From assembly GCA_938006335.1 (NCBI GenBank), contig CALLMF010000022.1, positions 1 to 64,000 of the forward strand: a stretch of 64,000 nucleotides of DNA, given 5' to 3'. The notes below the pieces were generated by a model. The model did not search any database, was not told the DNA's origin, and was given only the letters and a program-made list of their open reading frames with translations. Source of the stretch: an uncultured Granulosicoccaceae bacterium. GTDB lineage: Bacteria; Pseudomonadota; Gammaproteobacteria; Granulosicoccales; Granulosicoccaceae. The position numbers and the translations under genes are program-made. This document shows positions 38,053-47,568 of this stretch, in pieces (position 1 is the stretch's first letter; every line of letters starts with the position of its first letter).

Positions 38053-39489
38053 GTGAATTTGTCAGCGACACCGCTGAGCCACCGACTCCTGCACGGGATC
38101 CGGACCTACCGGCAACGCATCACGCGCGCGGCTCCGTCGGGTGTGTTTCTCGAGAACCGCCCGGAGGCGAGGCGCCTGATGGCTCTGGCCGAGCGTAGTC
38201 TAGCCGCGGGCACGCTTGAGGACGCCGAGTCCTTCGCGGTCAGTGTCCTGTTGGTAGCGCCTGCCTCGCAGGAGAGCTTGTATTTGCTGGGGCGCGTGCT
38301 CGACGCTGCGGGAAGTACCAACGACGCGTTGGAGTGCCACCGCGGACGTATCCCGGAAGCCCTATGGTGCAAGCACGTAACAGAAGCCGAGTTCAGCCCC
38401 TCGGCAGCAGCTCACTTTGAGCGCGTGAGTGTGTTTGAGGCAGGGCGTGTCGCCATGCCGGAACCCGCTCAAATTGCAGAGCCGGGCCCCGACGTGTTCA
38501 ACCAGGACGACATACTCACCGCACCGTGCTTTGTTGATCGCGTGAGCAACGGTAGTGTTTGGCAGGACTCTCACAACACCCTGATCATGGATGCCTCGGG
38601 TGCCAGTGTGGCAGAGCACGTCACCGGCAACCCACATGTGGTCCGCCACTTGTCAGAGCAGTACGAGCCGATGCACTTCCACGGCAGAGCCTTCGTCCTG
38701 GGTGCTCGTGGCTCGGGCAACTACTACCACTGGATGACCGATATCCTCCCCAAGCTCGAGCTATGTCATCAAGCGGGTTGGGTCGTTGGTCCGGACGATC
38801 ACGTGATTGTTCCCACCAGACGGTCCTCGTTTCAGCTGCAGTCGTTGCAGCGCTTTGGCATTGAGGAGCGACAGGTCCATGTCGCCAATGTGTCGTCTCC
38901 ATGGGTTACTGCTGATGAGCTGATCGTGCCCCACCTGAGAAATGCCATGGGAACGACCATGGGCGCGTGGCTTCCCGACTTTCTGAAGCGAAGCTTCTTG
39001 CCCGATGGTCCATCTGACCCTCCGGAGCGTCGGATATTCGTTTCGCGCGATACCGGTCGAGCGCAGGGCCGTGGCATCGAGAATCTTGCCGAAGTCGAGC
39101 GAGCGTTCATGGATCTCGGGTTCGAGATCGTCTTCCCGGAAACACTGGACGTGATGGAGCAGGCCGCATTGTTCGCGGAATCTGCCGTGGTTGCTGGTCC
39201 TCATGGAGCGGGTTTGACTAACATCGTATTTTGCGCGCCCGGCACTCGAGTGATCGAGTTCTATGGGGCGCATCTTGCGCCATGCTATCGGGCGATATCA
39301 GCTCTGTCGGGTCTTGACTACCACGCGCACTATTGTCTTGACCGCACCAGCGAGGAGGATATGGACGATCGTGCACGTTCGTTGGTGACGCGTCGAACCG
39401 AAGGGTTTTCGATTCCGTCAGATGCGATCGCTGCGATGGTCGAGCTTGCGTGTGCGCCGCGACTAGCAGCCGGGGAGTACTCGACATGA
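38053..39489 (+). CDS. GT61-family glycosyltransferase with TPR-like N terminus (copy 2)
   Basis: About 478 residues from GTG 38053; GTG 38017 is also in frame and the start is unsure. It has a helical TPR-like N terminus (AERSLAAGTLEDAESFAVSV, LLGRVLDAAGSTNDALE), then GT61 blocks GRAFVLGARGSGNYYHWMTD, RRIFVSRDTGRAQGRGI and VVAGPHGAGLTNIVFCAPGT. Order and motifs mirror the protein at 33503-35011, including a CxRGxxPE join between the domains. Likely role: addition of a capsule sugar or side branch. Its stop overlaps the start of the next sulfotransferase-like gene as ATGA. Confidence 0.83.
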   Translation: MNLSATPLSHRLLHGIRTYRQRITRAAPSGVFLENRPEARRLMALAERSLAAGTLEDAESFAVSVLLVAPASQESLYLLGRVLDAAGSTNDALECHRGRIPEALWCKHVTEAEFSPSAAAHFERVSVFEAGRVAMPEPAQIAEPGPDVFNQDDILTAPCFVDRVSNGSVWQDSHNTLIMDASGASVAEHVTGNPHVVRHLSEQYEPMHFHGRAFVLGARGSGNYYHWMTDILPKLELCHQAGWVVGPDDHVIVPTRRSSFQLQSLQRFGIEERQVHVANVSSPWVTADELIVPHLRNAMGTTMGAWLPDFLKRSFLPDGPSDPPERRIFVSRDTGRAQGRGIENLAEVERAFMDLGFEIVFPETLDVMEQAALFAESAVVAGPHGAGLTNIVFCAPGTRVIEFYGAHLAPCYRAISALSGLDYHAHYCLDRTSEEDMDDRARSLVTRRTEGFSIPSDAIAAMVELACAPRLAAGEYST

Positions 39490-40472
39490 GGAAGTCGGCA
39501 CCGCAGATCGTGCTGCATATCGGTCGACAGAAAACCGGGACGACCTCAATACAGCGGTTTTTCGCAGCGAACAGTGAGGTACTGGCTGAGCATGGAGTTC
39601 TGTACCCGACAACGGGCCGCAAGCGGGGCAGCCATAGCGCTCATCACGAACTTGCCGTGGCGCTGAACAGTACGGAATCCACAGGCGATGAGCTTCTGTC
39701 CTTGCAACAGAGCTTCCAACGGGAATTGGAGGCGAGTCAACACGATCTCATCGTGTTCAGTAGCGAAGCGTTTCAACGTTTGAGGAGCCCGGAGAGATTG
39801 CAGACGTTCTTCGGTGGCGCACGCTTGCAGGTGGTGTGTTACCTGCGTGAGTGTCTTGCCGCCAAGCAGAGTTCCTGGGCCCAGGCGGTGCACGCTACCG
39901 GGCAGAGTGCTCGATTTCTTGACTATGCGCTTCGGGCAAGAATGCAGTACCGACCGTTTGTCACGCAGTGGAAGCGTTGGTCTTCCGAGCTTGATCTCGC
40001 GCTTTTCGAGCGTAATCGCTTGACGGGTGGTGATGTGGTTGCGGACTTTCTTTCCAGAATCGGTCGCAACGAACTGGCGCAGCAGATGGATCGTTTTCCG
40101 CGTGACGATGGTCTGCCGTCACTGGGTGGGAACTTGCTGCACCTGCGGCATGTCATGAACGTTGCCAGAGCAGGCGCGCCTGATCTTCACGGTACCTTTG
40201 AAGCCCTCTCGGCGCTGGCAGCGTCAGAGCCGCGTTGGCGGGGGCGTTGGTACGTACCAGATACCGACCGCGCAGCGATTGCCAAGGTCGATCGTGACGA
40301 TCAGCGATTTCTGGAATCGCGCTTCGGCAGTCATGGCCGCGTGGATTTTGATGCATTGCCGATGGCGCCTGATAGCAACACCTTGGCAGAGGACTTTCGA
40401 CAGATTCTCTCGGATCGCATTGTGGGTGCCGGATTTTCCTCGTTCGGATTGGGTCCCGCGTCAAGCAGCTGA
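39486..40472 (+). CDS. Sulfotransferase-like protein 1
   Basis: A 328-residue cytoplasmic protein. The N-terminal IVLHIGRQKTGTTSIQRFF is the 5'-phosphosulfate-binding loop (GxxKTGTTS type) of PAPS-dependent sulfotransferases, and VVCYLRECLAAKQSSW is at the place of the 3'-phosphate-binding Arg/Ser motif. The rest is poorly conserved, as usual. It may place sulfate on capsule sugars before export. It is translationally coupled to the GT61 gene by a 4-bp overlap. Confidence 0.78.
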   Translation: MRKSAPQIVLHIGRQKTGTTSIQRFFAANSEVLAEHGVLYPTTGRKRGSHSAHHELAVALNSTESTGDELLSLQQSFQRELEASQHDLIVFSSEAFQRLRSPERLQTFFGGARLQVVCYLRECLAAKQSSWAQAVHATGQSARFLDYALRARMQYRPFVTQWKRWSSELDLALFERNRLTGGDVVADFLSRIGRNELAQQMDRFPRDDGLPSLGGNLLHLRHVMNVARAGAPDLHGTFEALSALAASEPRWRGRWYVPDTDRAAIAKVDRDDQRFLESRFGSHGRVDFDALPMAPDSNTLAEDFRQILSDRIVGAGFSSFGLGPASSS

Positions 40473-40570
40473 CAGGACGCGAGGCCGAGGTCTGACGCGA
40501 CCCGATTCCCAGCCGCGCGTGTCCTGGAAAACATCCATCAGGGCCGCTGGAGGCGTGGTCTAACGAAGTT

Positions 40571-41308
40571 GTGACTGGGTCGAGCTTTGGCATCACCCAT
40601 GCATCCAGTACCGGTAACGAAGCGTTCGACTTCATGGGCAATCTCCCCGGTATTCGCTTGATGAAACTGAAATTCCTGTTGCAAAAGAACGCGTGGTTCA
40701 TCGAGCATGAACTGAGCTGGTATTGCATCCCGGACGACGCGCAGATCTCTATTGCGGCAAGTGCCTTGCCGCTGGTCGTCGTCGATTCGCAGCAACTGGT
40801 TGCGCAGCCGCATCTTGCGGGTGTTGCCCGTCTGACTTCGGAGTCACCGCGACGCGAGGCGAAGCTGTTTCGCACAGGTCGCGACGTCGGCGCTGTTCGC
40901 GTCACGCTCACCGAGCCGGACGGTACACCCGTCGCTGAGGAACTGGTCTCCCTGGATTCCAGCACCTTGTCGAGCATCGAATGGTTGACCCATCCTTTCA
41001 AGGACGGGTGGCTTGCAGCAAGTACGTCGCTGGTTCTCGACAACGTACGCCAGCTGGAACTGCAGGCCTACTTGCCGGCTTCGGCAGACTCGGAAGGAAA
41101 GTCCTTGCTCGTACACAACGACACCACGGGCACATCCAACGAGGTGTGGCTACAGCGAGACAAGAACAACGTCATCCCCTTGTTGACGAACGGAGAGCGC
41201 GGCAAGGTGGTACTCAGACTCGAGTGCGATCCGGAGCCCGTTGATGGCGAGCGCGATCCTCGCAGGCTCGGATTCGTGCTTGCCGGTGAGACGCTCCAGG
41301 CAGCCTGA
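40571..41308 (+). CDS. Hypothetical protein of the capsule operon
   Basis: A 245-residue protein from GTG 40571; ATG 40634 or 40661 could instead be the start, the last giving MKLKFLLQKNAWFIEHEL. No signal or membrane segment is seen. The protein appears beta-rich, with repeated VRVTLTEPDG and QLELQAYLPAS style strands, perhaps a jelly-roll sugar-binding fold. I recognise no family. It lies between a sulfotransferase and a double glycosyltransferase, so a role in capsule synthesis is inferred from position. Confidence 0.55.
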   Translation: MTGSSFGITHASSTGNEAFDFMGNLPGIRLMKLKFLLQKNAWFIEHELSWYCIPDDAQISIAASALPLVVVDSQQLVAQPHLAGVARLTSESPRREAKLFRTGRDVGAVRVTLTEPDGTPVAEELVSLDSSTLSSIEWLTHPFKDGWLAASTSLVLDNVRQLELQAYLPASADSEGKSLLVHNDTTGTSNEVWLQRDKNNVIPLLTNGERGKVVLRLECDPEPVDGERDPRRLGFVLAGETLQAA

Positions 41309-41367
41309 TCTGTGACGACGGTTGCTACCCATATTCGACGCCTAAAACTGCTACGCCACGAACAGTG

Positions 41368-44220
41368 ATGGATTTCAAAGACATCAAGCTTGCGCGCCTC
41401 GAACGAAATCTGCGACATCTGGCGGAGGAGGCCTCGGCGTTCAATCATGCGGAGTCGGCGCGCACCAAGCAGTTGGTCGCAGAGGCACGAGCAACTACTC
41501 GTGCGTCGGCAAAGGAGGACATCCGTGGTCGAACGCCCAAGCGCGGTCGTGCTGCCGTGGTGGCATGGGATCTTGGGCACAATCCCGTAGGGCGTGCCTA
41601 CGTTCTGTATTGTCTGCTGCAGAAGGACTGGGATGTTGACCTGATCGGACCGCTCTGGACTCGCTATGGTGCGGATATCTGGGAGCCCTTGCGAGACCTT
41701 GATCTGAATATTCGCAGTTTCACGTGCTCCGATCTCACCGAGTTCGTGCCCAAGGCCGAAGTGCTCGCGTCCAGCAAGGTCTACGACATCGTGTACGTGT
41801 GCAAGCCACGTTTGCCTTCCCTGTACCTCGGGGCGCTGATCAAGGACAGTAGCAACTGCCCGATGGTGCTCGATGTTGACGACTTCGAGTTGTCGTTCTT
41901 CAAGGATGAGAGCACAGCGTCATTCGATGACATCAAGAAGGACATGGAAGCCGCACTGCATGAGCCTTTCGAGGAGCTCGGCACCCGATATGCGCAATCA
42001 CTAATTCCTGCTGCGGATGCTGTGACGGTATCCAACGTTGCCCTGCGTGAGAAATTCGGGGGACACATCGTCCGTCATGCTCGTGACGAAGGTGAGTTTA
42101 TCAATAGTCAGGAACGCCGCCAGGAAGCTCGCGAACGCCTGGGTATCAAGGCAGGCGAATTTGCGCTCATGTTCATCGGTACTCCTCGCCCGCACAAGGG
42201 CGTGCTCGAGGTGGCCCGTGCACTTGAAGAGCTGGACGACGCGTCGATCGTTTTCCACATCGTGGGTGACATCGGTGATCGCAAGCTACGAGAAGCACTC
42301 GATAATCGCAAGGCGCGTGTTGTGCTCCACCCGAATTGTCCTTTTGACGAGCTACCCAAGCTGCTCTCCGGAGCCGATCTGGTTCCGCTGATTCAAGACC
42401 TCAATCACCCCATCAGTCAGTTCCAGATTCCTGCAAAGGTGTCTGACGCACTCTCGCTGGGCGTTCCAGTAATCGCTACACGCACACCGCCTCTGGTCGA
42501 TCTGATCGCAGCCGGTGCCGTACACGAAACCGACCTCGCGGGTCTCGCACAGGCCATCAAGTCACTTCGCGATCGCATTGCCTCCGGAGATATGGCAGGC
42601 CGCGCGCGCAGGGACTTTGTCAATGAACTTGGCATGACGGTCAACCGTGCACGCCTCAGCCTTGCCATCGAAGAGGCGGGCGAGCAGTTGATGCAACAGA
42701 TTCATGGTCAGAGAGATACCGCAGACGTTGACGGTTTGGCTGATCTTCCGGCTACCTGGGAGCCCGCTCAGCGTCGTCGAGAGCATGACAAGGAACTGCG
42801 TGACAACGGGGAGCCGCGTCTGACACCGCCTTACCTTGAAATGGTCAGCCTGTTCCGGCAGCGCTACCGTGAGGTGAGAGCAGAGCAGCGCTCTGTCGAC
42901 GTCCTGCTGGGATACCGGTCTGCGACTTCACCCAACAGCGCGGACAACGTGACATCGTTGCCCAACCGATTTCCGTCCATTCTGCGCAGTCGATCCGTCA
43001 GTTACGACATCGCCTTCTTCTGGAAGCAGAACGACAGCGGCCTGTACGGTCGTCGCTCCGACATGATTGCGCGCTACCTTGTTGAATCCGGTCGTGTGGA
43101 TCGTCTTCTGCACCTGGATGCACCCAAGACAGCACCATCACTGGGTCGGCAGTTCCTGCATGGCGAACGCGAGGAAGACGAGCAACTTGATCTGGTGATC
43201 AGAAATCTGGTTGACAGGCAGTCCGGTGTGCTTGATACCGAAAAGGTTCGCGCACGCACCTTCGTTGGCTCCGACCAGCCGCGTCGTGGGCGTCTGATGG
43301 GACACCCGATATACAAGAGCGACGCGTATGTGCGTTTCGTCAACGAACAGCTCGAGGAAGCGGGCATGCGTGCATCTCGCACCGTGGCGTGGTTCTGCCC
43401 GGTGGTCTGGGACGCGACGGAGATCATCAACAAGGTGGGCTTTGGCGGTGTGATCTCGGATCTGATCGACGATCAACGCGCCTGGGACTGCAACGAGCGC
43501 TACCGTGAAAGGCTGGATGCCAACTACCGTGACACGCTGAAGGCATCTGATCTGGTCTTTGCCAATTGTGATGCGTTGGCAGAAGCGATGGGAGAGTACG
43601 CGCCCAACATCCACGTGGTACCCAATGGTGCCGAGCGCTTTTGCGAGTTCCCCAAGACCGATGCACCAGAGTGCCTCAAGGATATCCCTGGCCCGATCGT
43701 CGGGTACGTTGGCAATCTGCGGGACCGCATAGACTGGATGCTGCTGCATCAGGTCGTGGCAGCCATGCCGGAGGTCTCTTTCGTGTTCTTCGGTCCCTCC
43801 GGTGACAACGAGAATGCTGACAGCCTCGCCAAGCACCCGAATGTGCACCTGATGGGAGTGGCTCCCTATGCGGAGCTGCATCGCTATCTTCGTGCCTTTG
43901 ACGTTGGCATCGTGCCGCATCTGGTCAATCGATTGACCGAGCGAATGAACCCGCTGAAGGTCTACAACTACTTCGCTGCCGGATTGCCGATCGTTTCGAC
44001 CGACGTGGACAACCTGGCGGATCTCGGCAGGCCGCTGCGTACGGTCAGCGATGCGGACTCCATGGTGCGAGCAATCCGAGCATCAATCGCGTCGCCGGTT
44101 GATTCGCAATCCGCGGAGTGGCAGCGCACGATGGAGTCGATTGCCTGGGATACACGGGTGGCCAATATCCTGACGATCATGGATCGATCCTTGCGAGGCT
44201 CGGTGCGCAAGGCCGCCTGA
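41368..44220 (+). CDS. Double-domain glycosyltransferase (two GT-B/GT4-like modules)
   Basis: About 950 residues. A short helical N terminus (LARLERNLRHLAEEASAF) precedes a first GT4-like module (~65-440) with VVAWDLGHNPVGRAYVLYC and MFIGTPRPHKGVLEVARALEE. A linker of ~120 residues leads to a second module (~540-940): FFWKQNDSGLYGRRSDMIARYL, VGYVGNLRDRIDWMLLHQV and NPLKVYNYFAAGLPIVSTD, the nucleotide-sugar part of GT4. Two transferase sites in one chain suggest a bifunctional enzyme that builds a disaccharide unit. No signal or transmembrane part is seen. GTG 41365 immediately precedes the chosen ATG. Confidence 0.82.
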   Translation: MDFKDIKLARLERNLRHLAEEASAFNHAESARTKQLVAEARATTRASAKEDIRGRTPKRGRAAVVAWDLGHNPVGRAYVLYCLLQKDWDVDLIGPLWTRYGADIWEPLRDLDLNIRSFTCSDLTEFVPKAEVLASSKVYDIVYVCKPRLPSLYLGALIKDSSNCPMVLDVDDFELSFFKDESTASFDDIKKDMEAALHEPFEELGTRYAQSLIPAADAVTVSNVALREKFGGHIVRHARDEGEFINSQERRQEARERLGIKAGEFALMFIGTPRPHKGVLEVARALEELDDASIVFHIVGDIGDRKLREALDNRKARVVLHPNCPFDELPKLLSGADLVPLIQDLNHPISQFQIPAKVSDALSLGVPVIATRTPPLVDLIAAGAVHETDLAGLAQAIKSLRDRIASGDMAGRARRDFVNELGMTVNRARLSLAIEEAGEQLMQQIHGQRDTADVDGLADLPATWEPAQRRREHDKELRDNGEPRLTPPYLEMVSLFRQRYREVRAEQRSVDVLLGYRSATSPNSADNVTSLPNRFPSILRSRSVSYDIAFFWKQNDSGLYGRRSDMIARYLVESGRVDRLLHLDAPKTAPSLGRQFLHGEREEDEQLDLVIRNLVDRQSGVLDTEKVRARTFVGSDQPRRGRLMGHPIYKSDAYVRFVNEQLEEAGMRASRTVAWFCPVVWDATEIINKVGFGGVISDLIDDQRAWDCNERYRERLDANYRDTLKASDLVFANCDALAEAMGEYAPNIHVVPNGAERFCEFPKTDAPECLKDIPGPIVGYVGNLRDRIDWMLLHQVVAAMPEVSFVFFGPSGDNENADSLAKHPNVHLMGVAPYAELHRYLRAFDVGIVPHLVNRLTERMNPLKVYNYFAAGLPIVSTDVDNLADLGRPLRTVSDADSMVRAIRASIASPVDSQSAEWQRTMESIAWDTRVANILTIMDRSLRGSVRKAA

Positions 44221-44317
44221 GTCTTTTCAGCGGGCTTGATCGGCCTGTCGGAAGCTCGGGCCCAATAATAATTATCCATCGAGTGGATGCGAGTCTGCTT
44301 ACGTGTGAGGAACAGAA

Positions 44318-45007
44318 ATGCTCTGGTGTGAAGACTACTGCTTTGTTCACTACCCCAAAACCGCTGGCAAGACCCTGACACGGTTTTTCGTGAAAGCATG
44401 GCCGCGGCCGGTAGCGGGCTACATCTCTCGTGGCCAGGTCAATGAACTGGCTGACTGTGAGCTCGAGAAAACCGACATTGTCGTAGGCCGGGGGCACGAG
44501 AATCTGGCTGATACGGCTGCAATCATTGCCGAAGCCGGTGGCGACATTCGCAAGATGAAGGGCGTGTTCTGCGCAATCCGTAATCCCTACGATCTGATGG
44601 TTTCGAACTACCACTTCATGCGCAAGGAGTTCCGTTGGAAAGCCAACAAGACGCGTAGCAACTTCATCATCGCCAACGATAACAACTTTGCCGATTTCTG
44701 TGAAAAGGTAACGATCTCCTCGCCGCGAGCGTGGATGGAGATCGATGGTGCCCAACCGGACAATCTGCAGATCATCCGCTTTGAACGTCTCAATGACGAC
44801 ATGCTCGCGTATGCAGAGAAGTTCGGCTACGCAACCCCGACGATCGACCACCTGAACGCGTCAACGCGTGCGCACTACTCGGAATACGTGTGCGAGCGTT
44901 CAGAGGCCATCATCGCCGAGAAGTTCGACTATTTCTTCGAGAAGGGATACTACGAGCGACAGAGTTTTCCGGCCATGCCGGCCACAGCGACCGCTGCCGC
45001 GGCCTGA
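44318..45007 (+). CDS. Sulfotransferase-like protein 2
   Basis: A 229-residue protein with VHYPKTAGKTLTRFF at residues ~10-24, the PAPS 5'-phosphosulfate loop, and FCAIRNPYDLMVSNYHF near residue 90, the 3'-phosphate site (Arg and Ser). Later FERLNDDMLAYAEKFGY is typical of the family. Small size suggests a minimal carbohydrate sulfotransferase. It follows the double glycosyltransferase by 97 bp and precedes a GT2/GT4 gene by 20 bp. Confidence 0.78.
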   Translation: MLWCEDYCFVHYPKTAGKTLTRFFVKAWPRPVAGYISRGQVNELADCELEKTDIVVGRGHENLADTAAIIAEAGGDIRKMKGVFCAIRNPYDLMVSNYHFMRKEFRWKANKTRSNFIIANDNNFADFCEKVTISSPRAWMEIDGAQPDNLQIIRFERLNDDMLAYAEKFGYATPTIDHLNASTRAHYSEYVCERSEAIIAEKFDYFFEKGYYERQSFPAMPATATAAAA

Positions 45008-45027
45008 GCCTGCAGCCGGTTTTTCTC

Positions 45028-47568
45028 GTGTCACATACTGCGTCGCAGACTCTGAGTCCGGTTGCCCTCGGGCGGATAGATTCGATAGTCGAAGGAGTGG
45101 CGAGGGGCTGGGCCTTCGCCGCTCCGGATGTCGCCGTGCGTGTACAGCTGTGCGCCGATGGAAATCGGGTTGGGGAAGGGCTGGCGGACCGTTTCAGTGT
45201 GGCACTCCAGCATGCAGGCTATGGCGATGGTTGCCATGCCTTTGAAATCGAGCTCGACATTCCTTTCACCGTTGGCAGTGTCGTGCAGCTGGACTTGCGT
45301 GATGCCGACACCGGAGAGCCACTTGCCGCAGACCCCCTGTCTGTCGAGTGTCACGATCCGCGGTATCTTGCCGAGGACGAACTTGATGGAAAGAGCGTTC
45401 GCGCACGCTTGCCGAAAAAGACACCGAAGAGCAAGCATCGCCGCCGCGCGCGCAAGATAGCGTTACGTCTGGTGCGACCCGTACGCCGTGTTGTCACGCG
45501 TCGTACCCCAACGGCTCCGAGCGCTCGGAATCATCCCGGATCCGTCGCACGTATCGAGCGATTTGGCGACGGATCAGTGAGTGATCTGACACGCGTTGAG
45601 CAGTGGCCAAGGCTCTCGCTGCCCGCTGCCGATGAGCCGGTGGTAAGTGTTGTCATTCCCGTATTCAATCAGTTTCACCGTAGCTACCAGTGTCTGGCTT
45701 CGGTCATTCTAGGTGCGGGTGAAATTCCCTTCGAAGTATTGCTTGTTGATGATTGTTCGACGGATGCGACCTGCGCCATAGAGTCACGAGTCGAGAACCT
45801 GCGCGTGCTCCGTAATTCGTCAAACCTTGGATTTCTCGATAGCTGTACACGAGCCAGTCTCGAAGCACGCGGGGAGTACATCGTCTTTCTCAACAACGAC
45901 ACCGAAGTTGAACCGCGTTGGCTTGACGAAATGCACGATGTGTTTGCTCGCTTTGACAAGGTTGGGGCCGTTGGTGCCAAGCTTGTTTATCCTGACGGAC
46001 GCCTGCAGGATGCCGGCGGCATCGTCTGGAGCTCGGGTGTGCCCTGGAACGTGGGGCATGGACGTGATCCTGGCGATCCGGAATTCAATTATGTACGTGA
46101 AGTGGACTATCTGACCGGCGCCGCCTTGATGGTCAAGCGCGAGGCATGGGAGCAGGTGGGTGGCTTCAGTGAGGCGTATCGCCCAGCCTATTACGAAGAT
46201 ACCGATCTGGCCTTCAAGTTGAGAGATGCTGGCTGGCGTACCTTGTATTGTCCGCAGGCTAGCGTCATTCACTACGAAGGTTGTAGCAATGGCACCTCGC
46301 TGGACAGTGGTGTCAAGCAGCACCAGGTGATCAATGCTGATCACTTTCGTGCTACCTGGAAGCACGAATTCTCGGGGCTCGGAGACGAAGGTGTGGATCT
46401 GCGTCGGAACATGGACCGAAATCGCGGCTTGCGCGTGCTGGTCATCGATCACGAGTTCCCGCGATTGGGGCGTGATGCTGGAAGCTATGCTGCGTTGCAG
46501 GAGATGCGCCTGCTGCTTGATCTTGGTTGCAAGATCACCTTCCTGCCGGAAAATCTTGGCTGGGCGGGCAAGCATGTCGACACCTTGCAGCGCATGGGCA
46601 TCGAGTGCGTGCACAGGCCCTGGTACAAGAGCGTTGACGCCTTCTTCACCAGCCGTGGAGCGGAGTTCGATGCGGTATATGTAACGCGTTACACCGTGGC
46701 CGAACGGCTACTGCCCCTGATCCGCGACGCGGGCGGTGCACCGGTCATTTTCAACAATGCGGACTTGCACTTCCTGAGGGAAATGCGAGCGGCGCTGGTT
46801 CGCGGAGACACCGACCTTTCGGGCCCGCGGCGCACGCGTGCGCGCGAACTCGCGGTCATGGAATCCGTTGATGCGGTGCTTTCCTACAACGATGTCGAGC
46901 GCAGTATCATCGGTTCGCACCTGATGCGCGACAACCATGTATTTCCTTGCCCTTGGGTACTCGATGCGCAGCCGTCGGCGGTGGGCTTCGCGCAGCGCGA
47001 ACACATCGCGTTTCTTGGCGGATTTGCTCATCCACCCAATCGTGAGGCGATGGACTGGTTTGTCAGCGAAGTGATGCCGATGCTGCGTGAGACACGTCCT
47101 GGGCTCGAGCTGCACATCTGGGGTAGCCATCTACCCGAAGACACTGACTGGGGTGGCGTCGAGGGTGTTGTGCTCAAGGGCTACGCCCCCGCACTTGAAG
47201 ACGTTTTCGATCATTGTGTCGCCTTCATTGCGCCGCTGCTGTCGGGAGCGGGGATCAAGGGCAAGGTGCTGGACAGCATTTCGCGCGGGGTGCCAACTGT
47301 CTTGTCGGAAGTCGCCGCAGAAGGCACCGGTCTGGTCGATGGCGTCAGTACGCTGGTGGCACGGAGTCCGCAAGAGTGGATAGACACGATTTCCCGATTG
47401 GTTGAAGACGCTGCACTGTGGCAGAGGATTTCGCAGTCATCACTTGCGCTGGTTCAGGAGCGCTATTCCCGTGAGCATGGTCAGCAGTGCATGCGTGCAG
47501 TGCTGGAGTCGCTCGGGCTTGATCTCGCCGAGCCGACCGACGCACCCTATCGAAAACTATTGATGTAA
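45028..47568 (+). CDS. GT2-GT4 fused glycosyltransferase
   Basis: About 846 residues from GTG 45028; the frame is open further upstream, inside the sulfotransferase gene. Residues ~1-180 are an unnamed beta-rich part (GRIDSIVEGVARGWAFAAPD) and a basic linker. A GT2 domain (~205-440) has VSVVIPVFNQFHRSYQCL, FLNNDTE (DxD-like) and EDTDLAFKLRDAGWRTLY. The last ~350 residues are GT4-like with IAFLGGFAHPPNREAMDWF and PLLSGAGIKGKVLDSISRGVP. Two enzyme sites suggest it adds two sugars of the repeat. Its TAA stop overlaps the next ATG as TAATG. Confidence 0.85.
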   Translation: MSHTASQTLSPVALGRIDSIVEGVARGWAFAAPDVAVRVQLCADGNRVGEGLADRFSVALQHAGYGDGCHAFEIELDIPFTVGSVVQLDLRDADTGEPLAADPLSVECHDPRYLAEDELDGKSVRARLPKKTPKSKHRRRARKIALRLVRPVRRVVTRRTPTAPSARNHPGSVARIERFGDGSVSDLTRVEQWPRLSLPAADEPVVSVVIPVFNQFHRSYQCLASVILGAGEIPFEVLLVDDCSTDATCAIESRVENLRVLRNSSNLGFLDSCTRASLEARGEYIVFLNNDTEVEPRWLDEMHDVFARFDKVGAVGAKLVYPDGRLQDAGGIVWSSGVPWNVGHGRDPGDPEFNYVREVDYLTGAALMVKREAWEQVGGFSEAYRPAYYEDTDLAFKLRDAGWRTLYCPQASVIHYEGCSNGTSLDSGVKQHQVINADHFRATWKHEFSGLGDEGVDLRRNMDRNRGLRVLVIDHEFPRLGRDAGSYAALQEMRLLLDLGCKITFLPENLGWAGKHVDTLQRMGIECVHRPWYKSVDAFFTSRGAEFDAVYVTRYTVAERLLPLIRDAGGAPVIFNNADLHFLREMRAALVRGDTDLSGPRRTRARELAVMESVDAVLSYNDVERSIIGSHLMRDNHVFPCPWVLDAQPSAVGFAQREHIAFLGGFAHPPNREAMDWFVSEVMPMLRETRPGLELHIWGSHLPEDTDWGGVEGVVLKGYAPALEDVFDHCVAFIAPLLSGAGIKGKVLDSISRGVPTVLSEVAAEGTGLVDGVSTLVARSPQEWIDTISRLVEDAALWQRISQSSLALVQERYSREHGQQCMRAVLESLGLDLAEPTDAPYRKLLM

